A program made the translations under genes and the position numbers. Source: Fragilariopsis cylindrus CCMP1102 (Eukaryota > Bacillariophyta > Bacillariophyceae > Bacillariales > Bacillariaceae). Taken from it: a stretch of DNA of 64,000 nt. The stretch lies in NCBI GenBank assembly GCA_900095095.1, contig FMBT01000341.1, positions 225,185 to 289,184 of the forward strand. The letters are read 5' to 3'. The notes under the pieces were generated by a model, which saw only the letters and a list, made by a program, of their open reading frames with translations, searched no databases and had not been told where the DNA came from. Of the stretch, positions 44,101 through 55,390 are shown one piece after another. Position 1 is the first letter of the stretch, and every line of letters starts with the position of its first letter.

Positions 44101-44668
44101 TGTAGGATGGGAATTTGTAAGTTTACTAGCAAGAGTTGGAATCACAGACGTATGCACTGCAGTACGTAATCCACAAGCAAACGCGATCTGCGAAAGAATG
44201 CATCAAACTATTGGAGATATACTACGTGTAGTATTACATACTAATCCACCACAGAATGAGAATGATGCGAACCAAGTGATGGATAATGCATTAGCAACAT
44301 GTATGCATGCAATGAGATGCTCAGTTAGCATACCGATTGGAACAACACCAGGTGCCATGGTGTATGGTAGAGATATGATCATGGATGTACCATTGATAGC
44401 TAATCTAGAAGCAATTCGAGCAGGTCGTCAACAGATGATTGATGAGAATTTGATCAAACAAAACAAGAGAAGAATAGAACATCGTTTCAGAGTAGGAGAT
44501 AGAGTGATGCAAATTGTATGGAATAAGTCAAAGCTGTCAGAGAGATCCTCAGGCCCATTTCGAATTGTAGCAACTCATACCAATGGAACGATAACGATAC
44601 AACGGACACCAACAGTAACAGATACCCAGTCGACAAGGTGGTTTGCACCGTACAAGGGATTGGATTGA
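41130..44668 (+). CDS. Pol polyprotein: protease, RT, RNase H, integrase
   Basis: The same reading frame as gag continues past the TGA at 41127-41129 with no other stop; the first ATG in it is at 41229. Protease: LMDGGSSGTLLNRR (a D-G-G variant of DTGA) and IILGRDFL. RT: LRRCGMTDWASPTFIIPK, VSDFRELN, RVPMGIKVSP and the catalytic YMDD. RNase H: YTDASDYQLGAAI and TTEKELLAIV. Integrase: the zinc-binding pair WYHMILGHCG, then in the next frame CREYVCPENC. A 1-base shift therefore falls between about 43745 and 43765, after which one frame runs to 44668 with the catalytic triad in CIDLIGPW, VHDNGKEF and AICERMHQ. No chromodomain is seen at the C-terminus. Confidence 0.9.
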
Positions 44669-44705
44669 AGATAGCTTTTGTAGAAGCTACATCTTAGTGG
44701 GAGAG

Positions 44706-44946
44706 TGTAATAAACAGTCATCTGTGACTGATGACGTCACTTGAGTTGACGCTAGCGAGCACCTCACCTCGCTGATGGTTACCGTTAAGCCGTTAGGGAA
44801 CCATCCGTTAAGAGTAGGCAAGGTTCAGCGAGCTTGGATAAGCGAGTCTTAACATACCGGTGTACTCTATAGAATAACATGTAGTAACATGAATGCTCAC
44901 AATATAATATAAGCAACTTAACTAAAATACTATCTAGTTTAGGTCA
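44706..44946 (+). repeat. 3' LTR
   Basis: Identical in length and apparently in sequence to 39619-39859. It is followed by the right copy of the target duplication, TGCCG, at 44947-44951. Confidence 0.92.
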
Positions 44947-45143
44947 TGCCGGTTGTCAATCCAACTGATACAAAAAATGACAATGAGATCATAACATAAA
45001 ACATTCTATATCACATCCACCATCTTTTCACTTCGAAGTTACCCGCCAACACCTTCGACCTTCGGAAATACACGCGAGGTTTAGCGGGGTACTAAAAAAT
45101 AGCAAACAGTTTTTCTGAACGTTGAATACATATTTAATCGACG

Positions 45144-47792
45144 ATGGCCGATCAGATACACCACCAATCAACGCTGTCATTTCAGGATTGCATCATGAAC
45201 CTTCTCATGGAAACAGAAGAACTACATCGTAAGATACATTCGGTTTCATCAGTTGTTACTAATAACGACTGTTTTCAAATTCTGCATGATCTTGATGAAT
45301 TACTGGCTCGACTTTATTCCCCGCAATTGACTATTGACGTAAATACTTCTACAAGTACAAGTAGCAATGACGGCACAAACACAAACGAAAACGAAAACGA
45401 AATCGAGATCGAGTTAAGAAAGCATTGTCTACAAAAAACAACTAATGTGGCGATGTTAGCATTGAAACTCATTACTACTAAAAGTAAAAACAGTCAAGGA
45501 AAGCAAGAACCCGATCCAGAGGATGATGATTATCGGGCAGACGAAGAGAGGGATTGTCAATCTACGGTAGCTCGGATAGTAGAACTTGTTTTAATTTTGT
45601 GTTGTGATGGTGATGAGGAAAGCAAGCAAGAAACGACAAGAAAAAATATCGATGAAATTGTAGATATGTACTCATCCTATCAACGACAAGTCCTTCGACT
45701 GCGGTCAAAGCCATCTATTGCAAGACTTGTAGAATATCGAAAACGACAAAAGCATATGATGGGAACAATGCTTGGAAACGGTAACGAAGAGGATGATGAC
45801 GACGATGATGATAATGACAATAGGAATTCATCTTCCTCCAATCAACATATTAAAGTCATAACAACGATATTAGGTCAAGCAACTTCCCTTATTTATCCAC
45901 TAATGATGTGGAGGTCTAATTTGCCACCGCAATCAGCCTTGTACAAATTATGCACTCAGTCCATTCAGACACTAGACGATCAGGCTCAATCGTTAGCTAA
46001 CACCGTTGCTACGTGGCTCATGGAAGATTCTCAAATAAATGAATACTGGATGGTTCAAATGAGCGGTGGCGAAGATCGTAATTATAATAATCAGGAGGAA
46101 AGTCATTCATCTTCGTTAGATCGCATAACTGATATTGATTTGGGTGCTTTGGATAGCGTTGTTGACCGATTAGCTTTTTGTTGTCAAATCTTTGATAGGT
46201 ATATACAATTGGTGGTAAAAGAAAATGAAAATCACAACCACAATAATGATAGTGTTCCTACTACGACGACGACAATACTACAACAACTACATCCCGAGTG
46301 GACTTGGAAGTATGCAAGTCTAGAACGTTACCTGATAACGCAGCAACTACGGTCAGCCTTGCACCCGAACAATAATTTTCCTGTAGAAATAGTTGTTGGG
46401 GCAAAAATACAGGTCCCATCGTTTGTAGAAGATGGCACATATTTGAGTACGCGGGCATTAAAACGAGCTGCATCGACACGATCAGATCAAGCAATCGGTA
46501 CGGTCGCACATTCCATTGCGAGCGATGTTTGGACGACTGATAGTGGTGGTACTGGTATATATGAGGCCTTAGTCGAACAAAGAGGGTGCTATAACCCTCA
46601 CAACGAAGTTTCGTCTTTGGGAGGAACGAATAACGACAATAATACGAACAATGGTGTAGCAGATAGTCCCAGCAGCAATAGTAATTCATTTGCACAGGCT
46701 CTCCTCGGTGCATTAGATGACGATACATCTTCGTCGGCGGCGGTGTCTACAACAAATATAACCAGACCACCGAATTCTGGTTCGGGGGGATTGTTGGGAA
46801 CTTTTTCATCTTCACTGGCATCTTCGGTTGGTGGAGGGGACAAGTTTCTACAGATACGTCTCAATACGCACATATGTGCTCTGAATGGAATTCATTCGGC
46901 ATCAACTGCGTGTTCTTCGTTGGTAGAATTTCTAGATTCTCTCTTGATGCCTGATGATGATGATGATGATGATAACGATAACGATAACGATAATGAGGAA
47001 GTAAGAGAGTCGCAGCAACAACAACAACAACAACAACAAACTCAAAAGGGCGTTCAAAACGGTAGCAATTCAATGGTTCACTTGGCACGAGAAGAACTTT
47101 TCCGTTACTCTAGGAATTATCAGGATCTACTACGAACGCAAATTGGTCGGATTGTGACAGAATTCTGCGGCAGCTTAGACGATGCACCCGTTTATAAAGG
47201 TAATTTAATAATTCCTGTCATACGGTACTACCTAGAACGTGAATCATATAACTTGCCTGATTCACAGCACCTTACGAAAGCAGAAGAGGATGCTCGTCTA
47301 CACAAAATTTTGATCCAGCCAATAAATGATTGTCAATTATTTCATCAATTTGATAAATGTGATTCGGGCGTACTACAAGCATTGTGTCAAGAAATGGCTC
47401 ATGTCTTGGCCGAGTTATTTTTGGACGTTATTTTGTCGTCTACTAATCCCAAAATATTTACAGATTGGGGGAGTCTTCTCTTTTCGAAGGAGGTTCGATT
47501 GGTCCAAAATTGTTTACAGGCTTTGATGCAACGAGCCGTATCAACTGCTGCTACTTCGCACCAAGATCAAGCTGGTGCTGTTCCTATATTGATGTCACAA
47601 TGGGAACGGTTGACACAAGCTGTTGCCGTCCTTCAATTAGAAAAGCCGTCCGATTGGTCATCGTACTATCAGTCTACGTCTGTCCTTTCATCGCAAGAAT
47701 TGAAAGGAATTCTTTCATTGCGAGTGGATTTTTCAAGCGAAGCGATTGAAAGAGTGGTAGATCTTACAGAAGCAAATAGTCATAACGAATAG
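45144..47792 (+). CDS. COG4: Conserved oligomeric Golgi complex subunit 4 (COG4)
   Basis: COG tethers vesicles for retrograde traffic within the Golgi. The single 882-aa frame begins at 45144 (MADQIHHQ), about 200 bp after the retrotransposon. The N-terminal third is coiled-coil-like. The C-terminal third carries the family's most telling sequence: DWGSLLFSKEVRLVQNCLQ, MSQWERLTQAVAVLQLEKPSD and the closing ELKGILSLRVDFSSEAIERV, which match the end of COG4 with its 'L.LRiDF' element. Asp and Gln runs at about residues 215-225, 608-620 and 625-640 are low-complexity inserts. There is no membrane segment, as expected of a peripheral complex. The frame has no interruption despite CAA and GAT repeats. 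The element upstream inserted very near the promoter. Confidence 0.88.
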   Translation: MADQIHHQSTLSFQDCIMNLLMETEELHRKIHSVSSVVTNNDCFQILHDLDELLARLYSPQLTIDVNTSTSTSSNDGTNTNENENEIEIELRKHCLQKTTNVAMLALKLITTKSKNSQGKQEPDPEDDDYRADEERDCQSTVARIVELVLILCCDGDEESKQETTRKNIDEIVDMYSSYQRQVLRLRSKPSIARLVEYRKRQKHMMGTMLGNGNEEDDDDDDDNDNRNSSSSNQHIKVITTILGQATSLIYPLMMWRSNLPPQSALYKLCTQSIQTLDDQAQSLANTVATWLMEDSQINEYWMVQMSGGEDRNYNNQEESHSSSLDRITDIDLGALDSVVDRLAFCCQIFDRYIQLVVKENENHNHNNDSVPTTTTTILQQLHPEWTWKYASLERYLITQQLRSALHPNNNFPVEIVVGAKIQVPSFVEDGTYLSTRALKRAASTRSDQAIGTVAHSIASDVWTTDSGGTGIYEALVEQRGCYNPHNEVSSLGGTNNDNNTNNGVADSPSSNSNSFAQALLGALDDDTSSSAAVSTTNITRPPNSGSGGLLGTFSSSLASSVGGGDKFLQIRLNTHICALNGIHSASTACSSLVEFLDSLLMPDDDDDDDNDNDNDNEEVRESQQQQQQQQQTQKGVQNGSNSMVHLAREELFRYSRNYQDLLRTQIGRIVTEFCGSLDDAPVYKGNLIIPVIRYYLERESYNLPDSQHLTKAEEDARLHKILIQPINDCQLFHQFDKCDSGVLQALCQEMAHVLAELFLDVILSSTNPKIFTDWGSLLFSKEVRLVQNCLQALMQRAVSTAATSHQDQAGAVPILMSQWERLTQAVAVLQLEKPSDWSSYYQSTSVLSSQELKGILSLRVDFSSEAIERVVDLTEANSHNE

Positions 47793-48067
47793 GCGTAATA
47801 GTATTGTAGTTTGTTTTGAATATAAAAGCTGTTTTCGCAAATTTTAGCGTACTCAGATAAACTAAATATAAAGAATAGAAGCGTGTTCACTACCGCCTTT
47901 CACGAGGGGGCGGGGGGCTTTTTTTGGCTTCAAAATCTTGCGAGTGTTTCTATACAGTATGTAATTAGAATCATTTCTTGTCAGAACAGAATATCAGACA
48001 ACGAAAATTAGTGTTATTGCATCACCGCACTAACTACATGTAGAAAAGTCAAATGATCATCTATGTG

Positions 48068-48637
48068 CTATAGTAAGCAGTTGCTATCCTGAAGACCAGC
48101 TATGGTCGGTCGAAATTTTTTCCTTCTAGCTTCACCTTCCTCTTTTCTTTTTTTTCGCCTAGCCTTTTCTTCCTCGATTTTCTTTTTTTCTTTGGTATTT
48201 TCTTCTTCCGCTCTTCGCTTTTCTAGCGCTGGATCTTGCTTGACGACTTCTTTCTTATTAGCATCATGCTGGTTTCGTTTCCCATTATTATAGCTTCTTT
48301 TCTGTTCTATCATTCTAGAAGCTGCACTTCCATTCGTATTATTTTTGTGGAGGTTATTCCGCTCGTATCTTCTCGATGATCCCATTTCCTTTTTTGTTAT
48401 TGGAAGGCTGTGTACAACCGCTTCGCCCGAGACTTCTTCAAACATCTCCAGCGCTTTTCTAGCTTCAATTACTGGATCTACTTCTTCTAGTACGGCTCCT
48501 TCTTCTTCTCGTTGATCATCGCTACTATTGCTTCTCTCCCTACTACCTCTCGACTTCTTGGGAATACGCCCTGAAAATTCCCCGCGATTTTCTCTTTTTC
48601 GCCTATTATCTCGATAATTATTGCCGTGATTGTTCAT
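48068..48637 (-). CDS. Small charged protein of unknown function
   Basis: 189 aa from an ATG at the right end (MNNHGNNYRDNRRKRENRG) to a TAG at 48068. The N-terminus is Arg/Asn-rich, then comes EVDPVIEARKALEMFEEVSG, the only stretch with a hydrophobic pattern suggesting a folded helix. The C-terminus is a long charged helix (EEENTKEKKKIEEEKARRKK) ending KFRPTIAGLQDSNCLL. The composition suggests a nuclear or RNA-associated factor. I do not recognise it. Confidence 0.55.
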   Translation of the reverse strand: MNNHGNNYRDNRRKRENRGEFSGRIPKKSRGSRERSNSSDDQREEEGAVLEEVDPVIEARKALEMFEEVSGEAVVHSLPITKKEMGSSRRYERNNLHKNNTNGSAASRMIEQKRSYNNGKRNQHDANKKEVVKQDPALEKRRAEEENTKEKKKIEEEKARRKKRKEEGEARRKKFRPTIAGLQDSNCLL

Positions 48638-49431
48638 TGTTATATATTATTATTTTTATCCTTTTTTTTTTAAAGAAGTTTAAAGGCAAATCTTCTCACA
48701 ATAAGTTGCTGACCGTTTCTAAATTAAGGAATCTCCAGATTATTTTTATTGCATTTGCGTTGGCTGAATATGATCTATTTAAATACCTCCTTTCTTGCTT
48801 TCCAACTAACGTTTCGTTATTACCTTGCTACCTCAAGCCAAAAAATGCCAAGTTGATTAGTTGATACCGGTATGATCGACGATCGACAATCAATCAAGAT
48901 TCGATTCATTCAAGATTGAAGATTTGAAATACAATTTTTCCGAAACGCGCATGCAGCGCGCACAACCTATCACCTTGTTTTGTACTGTAGTGTCTATCGA
49001 GTAAGTCCTAGCAATGATATATACTGTACTGTAGCTATCGCTATATACTGTATATATATTAGTTTACCCTACTGTACTTACACAAAGTAGTCGCATGCTA
49101 TACATACAGGGTACATATAGGATACATCATTCTAATACTGTGATATCTATTGAACACAGTTTGGATTTAGTGATTGGCAAAATGGATTAAGTTATACAGT
49201 GTAACCATCTATTGAAATGGACTTGTGGTATACATAAGGATTGCAGTTGATTTCAATAGAATGGGCTAATATTTTAACTTGTTGAATGAGTTATTTTCGT
49301 GTGCTATGAGTTCGGGAATTCTAGAACAAGTGTGTACTAATACAAACTGTATATTCGTCACCGTATTGTACGAACTACGTAGCTATATTAGGAACTTTTA
49401 TTGACAGCAAGAGAGATGACAACGAAATAAA
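48638..49431. other. Intergenic region
   Basis: No supported gene in about 790 bp. It is AT-rich, with TACTGTA and TATATACTGTA motifs scattered between 48980 and 49080. It holds the promoter of the small charged protein on the left and the 3' side of the protease gene on the right. Confidence 0.5.
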
Positions 49432-52400
49432 TCAAAGCGTGGGCAATGAAAGAGGATCGAAATCTTCAAGAACCGAAGAAACTCTCCCACGAGCTTGATC
49501 GTACGCTATCCCAATTTCTTTTCTTGCCTCAAGCTTCGTTGCTTCTGCCCAAATAATATCATCATTCTTAAAAAAGCGTCGTCCTTTCAACTTTTTCTTG
49601 ATGATCTTATATATTTCTGGTCTGTATTCTTCTTCACCTAGGTCGGTAGCAACTTCTTCAACAACAGTACGAAAAGCTATCGTCCCGGGATGACCCTCAT
49701 ATCCAAAACAAACGTCTTTCGACACAGGCTGGGTGTCTTCTGTTAAATCTCTTTTAGTCGCAGTTGGTGATAGATTGTTGCTAATATGTGTGTTAGGTTC
49801 TAGTGATCTTCTTCTAGAGTGAGGTTTAGCCTCGCCTTCGTTTCCAGAAGATGTTCCCAATGTAGTATTTTCGCGTCTTCTTTGTTCGGCAAAATGTTTC
49901 ATCCGTTCCTTACCCCATTTCCTTTCAGTTTTCTTGATAAGTTTATCAGCTATTTGAAACACTTTTGCTCCGTTCCACAAATCCTTCCAATCTTTCCGAC
50001 CAAGGCAGAAGATTGTTGCTAGACATATTGGGCAAATATATAATAATGCAGGTTGGCCTTGTTCCATTATAATTACAGCCAAAAATGCAAAAAATAGACC
50101 ACTGGAATATGCAACCATCATACTGAAAAAGTATCCCTCATACCATTTGATTGGAACATCTATTATTCCTTCATTTTCTGGAGAGTGAATGCCAATCAAT
50201 CGAGCAGCCGCATCGTGGCGTGCACAAAACGCGATGAGGAAACCCGGCACTGTGTCAAAGAAAAATAATAATAGTGTCAGGTCAGATAGACTTCGAGGAT
50301 TGGCAACAAAAGTGAATATTCGCGATATTATTGGTTCCATGAAACACAGCAACGACGTTGACTTACATACAATATCGCCTAATCCCAAAATAGTCGATCC
50401 ATCGGCATAATCATTGATCTGTGGGAAAATAAATATCATAGGAAGAAATCCTATTCCTTGACAATCTTCTGGATATTTGTAGCAATGATCTTCTTCGGAA
50501 GGATCCGGCGCCGATCCAGTTGCAACATCAAGCATCACGATTTCCCACCGGTCAAAAATGGGGTTATAAACACAAAAAATATATCGTAAAAGAAGATGGC
50601 GACTAGTAATATCGTCGCAATTTTGATCGAGTTGAGTTTCAGTACGGACACACCTAAAATGCAAACACATGCCCCAAATATGTCTAGGGTCAACCAAAAG
50701 AAGGCATTTGTTTGAGGACGGTAATGTTTGATGCCGTACCATAACCAAACGGCGGCCCATATATAGGCAATGAGTAAACTCGTAACGCTATATCCATTCA
50801 TTCCGCAAAACAATGGCTTGATCAAATCTTCTTCCCACGACTTTCCTAATTTTTTAGCCAATATGCCGACGAGGGGACTAATGATCAAGTCAGAGACCGC
50901 ACGAGCACAACCAAGTCCATAAATCACAAATATGATCTTGTACATGCCCTTGAAAAAATATAATAAGATAAGTGTGAGGCTAGCAGTCACAACGAACATA
51001 AGGACGTGCCAATGATTCATTTCAAATGCGACTGTTCCAGATTCTCTTGCAGGTATTACTGCCTCTTCTTCAATATTGTTTGTCCCATTGGGAATGGGAT
51101 TGGAATTAGTTGTAGTAGCAGTAGTAGCAGCAATCTGAGTGGCGCCAAAATTGTCTGAGCTATCGTTGCGCTTGGACATCGCATTCTTCTTCTTCTTCTT
51201 CTTGCGCTCTGGTGGAGGTAAGGAATGCAATGACCAAACTTCTTGTTTCTGTTTCTTCTTCTTATTTGGATTCTTATTTTTCTTTACCATTTCGTCATCT
51301 TTTTCTTTTTCAAGTCTGCTTGTTGATGTTGCATCTTCACCGATATTCTCAACCACGATTTCGTCGGGGAAGATGTCTTCGCCGTTCTCCAAGTCCGTAC
51401 TTGATTCCCTGCGACGTTGATTGTGACTATTGGTTTGTTTCCCCTCCTCACTTTCCTTATAAGCAGTAAATTGTGTATCAAAAGTTCTGTAATTTCCCGC
51501 TGCGTACCACGCCCCTATGGCCATTACTAACGTTCCAAATAACCAAAGCAAAATATATGAGCCATTGAACATCGAATTGCTACTACGAGATTCGACCGAT
51601 ATCTCATTTCCAGACGATAATAGACCAGATTGGAAAATCATTTCGGATTGTCGTATGGTCAACCAAACAGCGATGATATCGTCAGTGTCTAATTCTTCTG
51701 CGTCGTCGGCCGATGGCATAGTAACAGGTGTATCCCATGCACAGCAAACAGAATATTCATCCGAGTTATTCACTCGAGATGCTACCAAGCACAGTTGTGA
51801 TTCACATTGTTGTAAAGTAGTATCGGTGAGATTACAAACAGTAGTCGTGCCCGTGATGTCGATATCATTTCCTACCGTAAGTCCATCATTATTTGCTGTT
51901 ATTGCCATCGTCGGTGTTATCGTTGTCATTCCCATAATAGGATCGAGTTGAGTCTCGTTATAGGGTGATGGAAGTGGATCTAACGCAAGCTTAGTGTATC
52001 CATTATCTAAAAATACAACAACAAAAGTAAGAAAGAAGAAAAAAAATTTAAATCAAAATGAAAATTCAGAAATGAAGTTCAAACACAAAACAGATAGTAG
52101 TATTTCGAACTTACTACATTCATAATCAAGTTTATCAATCGGGAATATTTCTCTTTCTGAGGTACTATCCCATCGATATCGTGCGGCTAATCGGTCGTAA
52201 ATAAGGATGGCCTTAGCACCGTAAAATGCTGATGCAGCGTACGCTTTCCGTTCGAAGGAGCATTCTCCGCTTGGGACTAACATGACAGTATCTTCTTCTG
52301 GTCTTGGATATGGAGGTAATGTACTAGTAGAATGGTTCTTGTAATTTCCGTATTCATCTACAACCACATCTACATCTATGCCGCGTGGGTAGTAGTGTTC

Positions 52401-52643
52401 ACAAAGATAGATGTCGTAATCTGGAGAAAGAATGAGCGTCCCACTCAACAAAACATCACGGCTACCAAACTTAGCTCGCTTAGCAAGAATTTCCATGGGA
52501 CCCTCATCGTCCTCGTTACTTGTTGTTAGGGATTCCGATTGTGATATCAGTGTCGGTGCTATGCGAACAACCACATCTGGGAGTGCTGCTGTTACCGCCA
52601 CCACCACAAGAGCGATGAGTAATAAAGACAGACTCTGACTCAT
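49432..52643 (-). CDS. Signal peptide peptidase-like intramembrane aspartyl protease, one frameshift
   Basis: Exons 52643-52115, 52006-50367 and 50249-49432 are joined by GT-AG introns. The N-terminus is a signal peptide (MSQSLSLLLIALVVVAVTAA) followed by a luminal region with SGECSFERKAYAASAFYGAKAILIYD, a protease-associated-like domain as in SPPL2 proteins. A membrane segment (YILLWLFGTLVMAIGAWYAA) and a Lys-rich loop lead into the multi-helix core. The catalytic motifs are FFYDIFFVF (YD) and LGLGDIV joined across the intron to LPGFLIAFC (GxGD), and the PAL motif is QPALLY. A 1-base shift at about 50537, within GGKS/VMLDVATG, splits the core. The C-terminal tail is cytosolic. Such enzymes cleave type II membrane segments in the ER, Golgi or vacuole. 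Confidence 0.9.
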
Positions 52644-53428
52644 TTCGTCGTCCTTCGCAAGCAGATTAAAGAATCTAATACTAGCTTTATTTGATGTAAC
52701 TAATACTGTACAGTACAGTTATTATACACATGTCGTGTATCTATTTATGTTTTTTTATTATTGTTCTTCCAAAGGAGTAGAAAGTAGTAAGTAGACACAG
52801 TATAGTTATCAGTAACTACTGTAGGTGACAGAGTCGACTCATAAAAATAATTATCAATCGCAATCGTGGCATAAAGCTGCGAAGTATCAGTCATGCATAT
52901 GGGTCATCGGGGCAATTGTACTTGTATTGAAAAAAACATGGAGGCTGGGGTAAATTATCGAAAGTTCCAAGACCCAAGACCGCAGATTTGACGGTGTACA
53001 GTATTTATCTTTAGCAGTACAGTAGTAATTCAAGCTTTATAACTATTATCTAGCAAATTTTCAAAGAAAGGCTTACTATAATGAATATTGTCACAGTTAT
53101 TCATGTATTAAAACGATTGCTAGTAGATTAGAAACTTAAAGTCGATTGTTGTTTAGAACATAGTAATGTTTGTTGACATTATTTTACTGCTTTAAAACTG
53201 TATACAATGGAAATATTTAATTGCCCCTGTCTTGATACAGTACCTTACTGAAATGAATCCTACCATAATTTTTCATGCATTAAAATGACTGCCAGTAGAT
53301 TAGAAACTCATAATCGATTGTTCTTTAGAACATAATGTTTGTTGACATTATTATTTCATTTCTTTAAACTCTATATAATAGAAATAATTTATTACCCCCC
53401 TGTCTTCATCACCGTTAAAACATGCATG
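52644..53428. other. Intergenic region with a diverged tandem repeat
   Basis: No supported gene. Two diverged copies of a roughly 166-bp unit occur at about 53075-53240 and 53247-53412. The rest is AT-rich and includes the SPP-like promoter. Confidence 0.55.
53075..53412. repeat. Diverged tandem duplication, ~166-bp unit
   Basis: The two copies share blocks such as AGTAGATTAGAAACT, TCGATTGTT, TTTAGAACATA, TGTTTGTTGACATTATT and CCCCTGTCTT in the same order, with many substitutions and small indels between. The age is clearly greater than that of the 298-bp repeat. The unit ends next to the PC-esterase stop codon. Confidence 0.75.
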
Positions 53429-54852
53429 CTATACTTTCTGTTGGATCTTCGTCCTCGTATGGTAGTTATCTTGCCAAGCAATCATTGAATCTATATCTTT
53501 GCGTCCGCGTTGTATTCGCAGAAAATGGAGCAGTAGTTGACTGTATACATCTTGCTTTCCTGGATAACAATTGTGCAAACAATCTCCTTGGTGGGCACGA
53601 TGTTCGTCGGGTCGAAGTATGTTCAAATAGTAAGCATCGATTATTTCAAGGAAGAAAGGGGGTGAAGTTCCCTCACCTTGTTGTAAAAATGATGGATTCT
53701 TTGTCAACATGTCAACTACCATCTCATTTTGGTGTTGATAGTTGTACCAGTTATACTTAATTGTTCGATTATTATAGTTAGAGCGATCATTAATCATAGT
53801 CTCCATAGCATATAGGTCGTTAACTGGTCCATTATAGTCATGCTTCTCGCAGTTTGGATGACCGGGGACAGTAGTTCGCCATAGCAAATGACATGTAATG
53901 TTGAATATCTCGCATTGTAACTTCCAATTTTTCAATTCCTCTACGACTTTCATCATTCCTGTCATAAGCATTGTATCATTCTGATAGTGTGCACCACGAT
54001 TCATCACTATTACTTGTGGGAAGCTCCCTCCTTCAAAAATAGCCTGGCTGACATTGGACAATAGATCGTCGCGGCGATAAACAATTCGCGTTTGTTTTTG
54101 GCAAACGTAGTTAACAATGTTCCCCTGTTCCTCTTTTGATTGGTGTTGAGAGAATTGCGATATATGTTTTCCCATCAAATGACCAAGAGAGCGATAATGT
54201 TCAAAACTAAGTGAATCTCCTATAATCTACGCACATCATTATAGAAGAAGAAGAAGAAGAAACCAAAAAATGAATGAACAATTGTAGTCAGTAATCAGTA
54301 AATATTGTACAACAAGAACAGAGAAAAGTTCTCGGCCTATGGGTGAAAGAAACGTACCAGTATAGTAGTACGTTTCATTAAACTACAAAATTCATCACGA
54401 TTCCAGTTGGAAAAAGCACAATCTTCTGCTGCTGTCGGTTGCCATTCGTACGTATGCTTCCATTGGCCTGTTGTCTTGTACTCATTTTCTGGATAACACA
54501 TAAGATGGACTGTGCGGGGGTTGTAGGGTGAACTATCAAGAATTTGAGGTGTCCAAGATCCTACTCTTATTTCATTTCGGGTGCACCACGGAAGGGAAGA
54601 TGAATTCGACTGACTTCGATCGGTTTCGATGATTCGAACTATGCTACTCGCATTACTATAGATTATGTTATCGTGTCCATCGTCCTCTTGTTGTGCGTGT
54701 TGTAGTAATATAGTTGCAGAACGGGATTCCGATTCATTGGTTGCTGCAGTTATTCTACTGACTGTGACACTACCGATGATGATATTCCTTGTCGAAAATA
54801 ATAGTATCAAGACGCATAATCCAGAAATAAAGGCGTATCTCTTCGATCCCAT
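53429..54852 (-). CDS. PC-esterase/SGNH-type membrane protein
   Basis: Two exons (54852-54358 and 54226-53429, GT-AG, phase 0) give 430 aa from MGSKRYAFISGLCVLILLF, a type II signal anchor with a luminal Asn/Ser-rich stalk. The catalytic region shows CSLMKRTTILIIGDSLSFEH, the GDS motif falling right at the exon join, then QVIVMNRGAHYQND, and the closing HRAHQGDCLHNCYPGKQDVY, the expected His/Asp end of an SGNH fold. This layout matches the PC-esterase group that includes plant TBL and CAS1 domain proteins, many of which acetylate polysaccharides in the Golgi. Several N-x-S/T sites support luminal exposure. Substrate and activity are not predictable. Confidence 0.75.
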
Positions 54853-55390
54853 GGTCAGTCCTAGCTTGTGGTCGACAGCGTGAAAACATATGACAAAATG
54901 CTCTGAAAAACGAAAAACCAATTTTGAATGATTCGATTGATTTTTGATTCGATTGATTTTGATTGATTCATTCTGTTATTGTTCATTCGTGATTGAAAAA
55001 AAAATCACCTCGCGCGGCAAATTCCGTTGTACGATTGCTGTATCGGCTAAAAAATATTATATTCGCACTTTCGAGAGAGAGAGAGAGAGAGAGAGGTGAG
55101 GAGCGAACCGGTAGTCAAACGGTCACTTTATGTGTTGTACTTTATTGTGATGTGTTAAACCGTCACTTTTTATGCGTCAAAACCGTTTACATTTCACACA
55201 AACAGTATTTTTGAGGATTGCTTAATATTTTACGGGGCCTGCCCTCTACATTATTTATTTTCCTACCTCACAATTAAACACGAACGAACACAAACAAGAT
55301 CTTGAATTTATTAACACTATAATACTGTACTTTTTTTAGGTTCCTTTTGTGTTAGTTTTGTTTCAAAATCAATCGTTCGTAAACCTAACA
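54853..55390. promoter_or_regulatory. Divergent upstream region
   Basis: Promoter region between the PC-esterase gene (minus) and the Pro/His-rich gene (plus). It contains a (GA)n run at 55073-55096 and TTGATTTTTGATTCGA repeats near 54925-54960. No gene is supported. Confidence 0.5.

Larger units (their letters stand above)
39619..44946 (+). mobile_element. Complete Ty3/Gypsy-type LTR retrotransposon, 5328 bp
   Basis: The element has two 241-bp LTRs that begin TG and end CA and look identical base for base, and a 5-bp target duplication. The internal region encodes Gag, then protease, reverse transcriptase, RNase H and integrase in the Gypsy order (integrase last). A purine tract GTGGGAGAG (44697-44705) precedes the right LTR as a polypurine tract. 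The base after the left LTR starts CAGTAATTACTACC, and I could not match it to a tRNA for the primer site. Identical LTRs imply a very recent insertion. One in-frame TGA separates gag from pol, and one shift lies before the integrase core. Confidence 0.95.
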
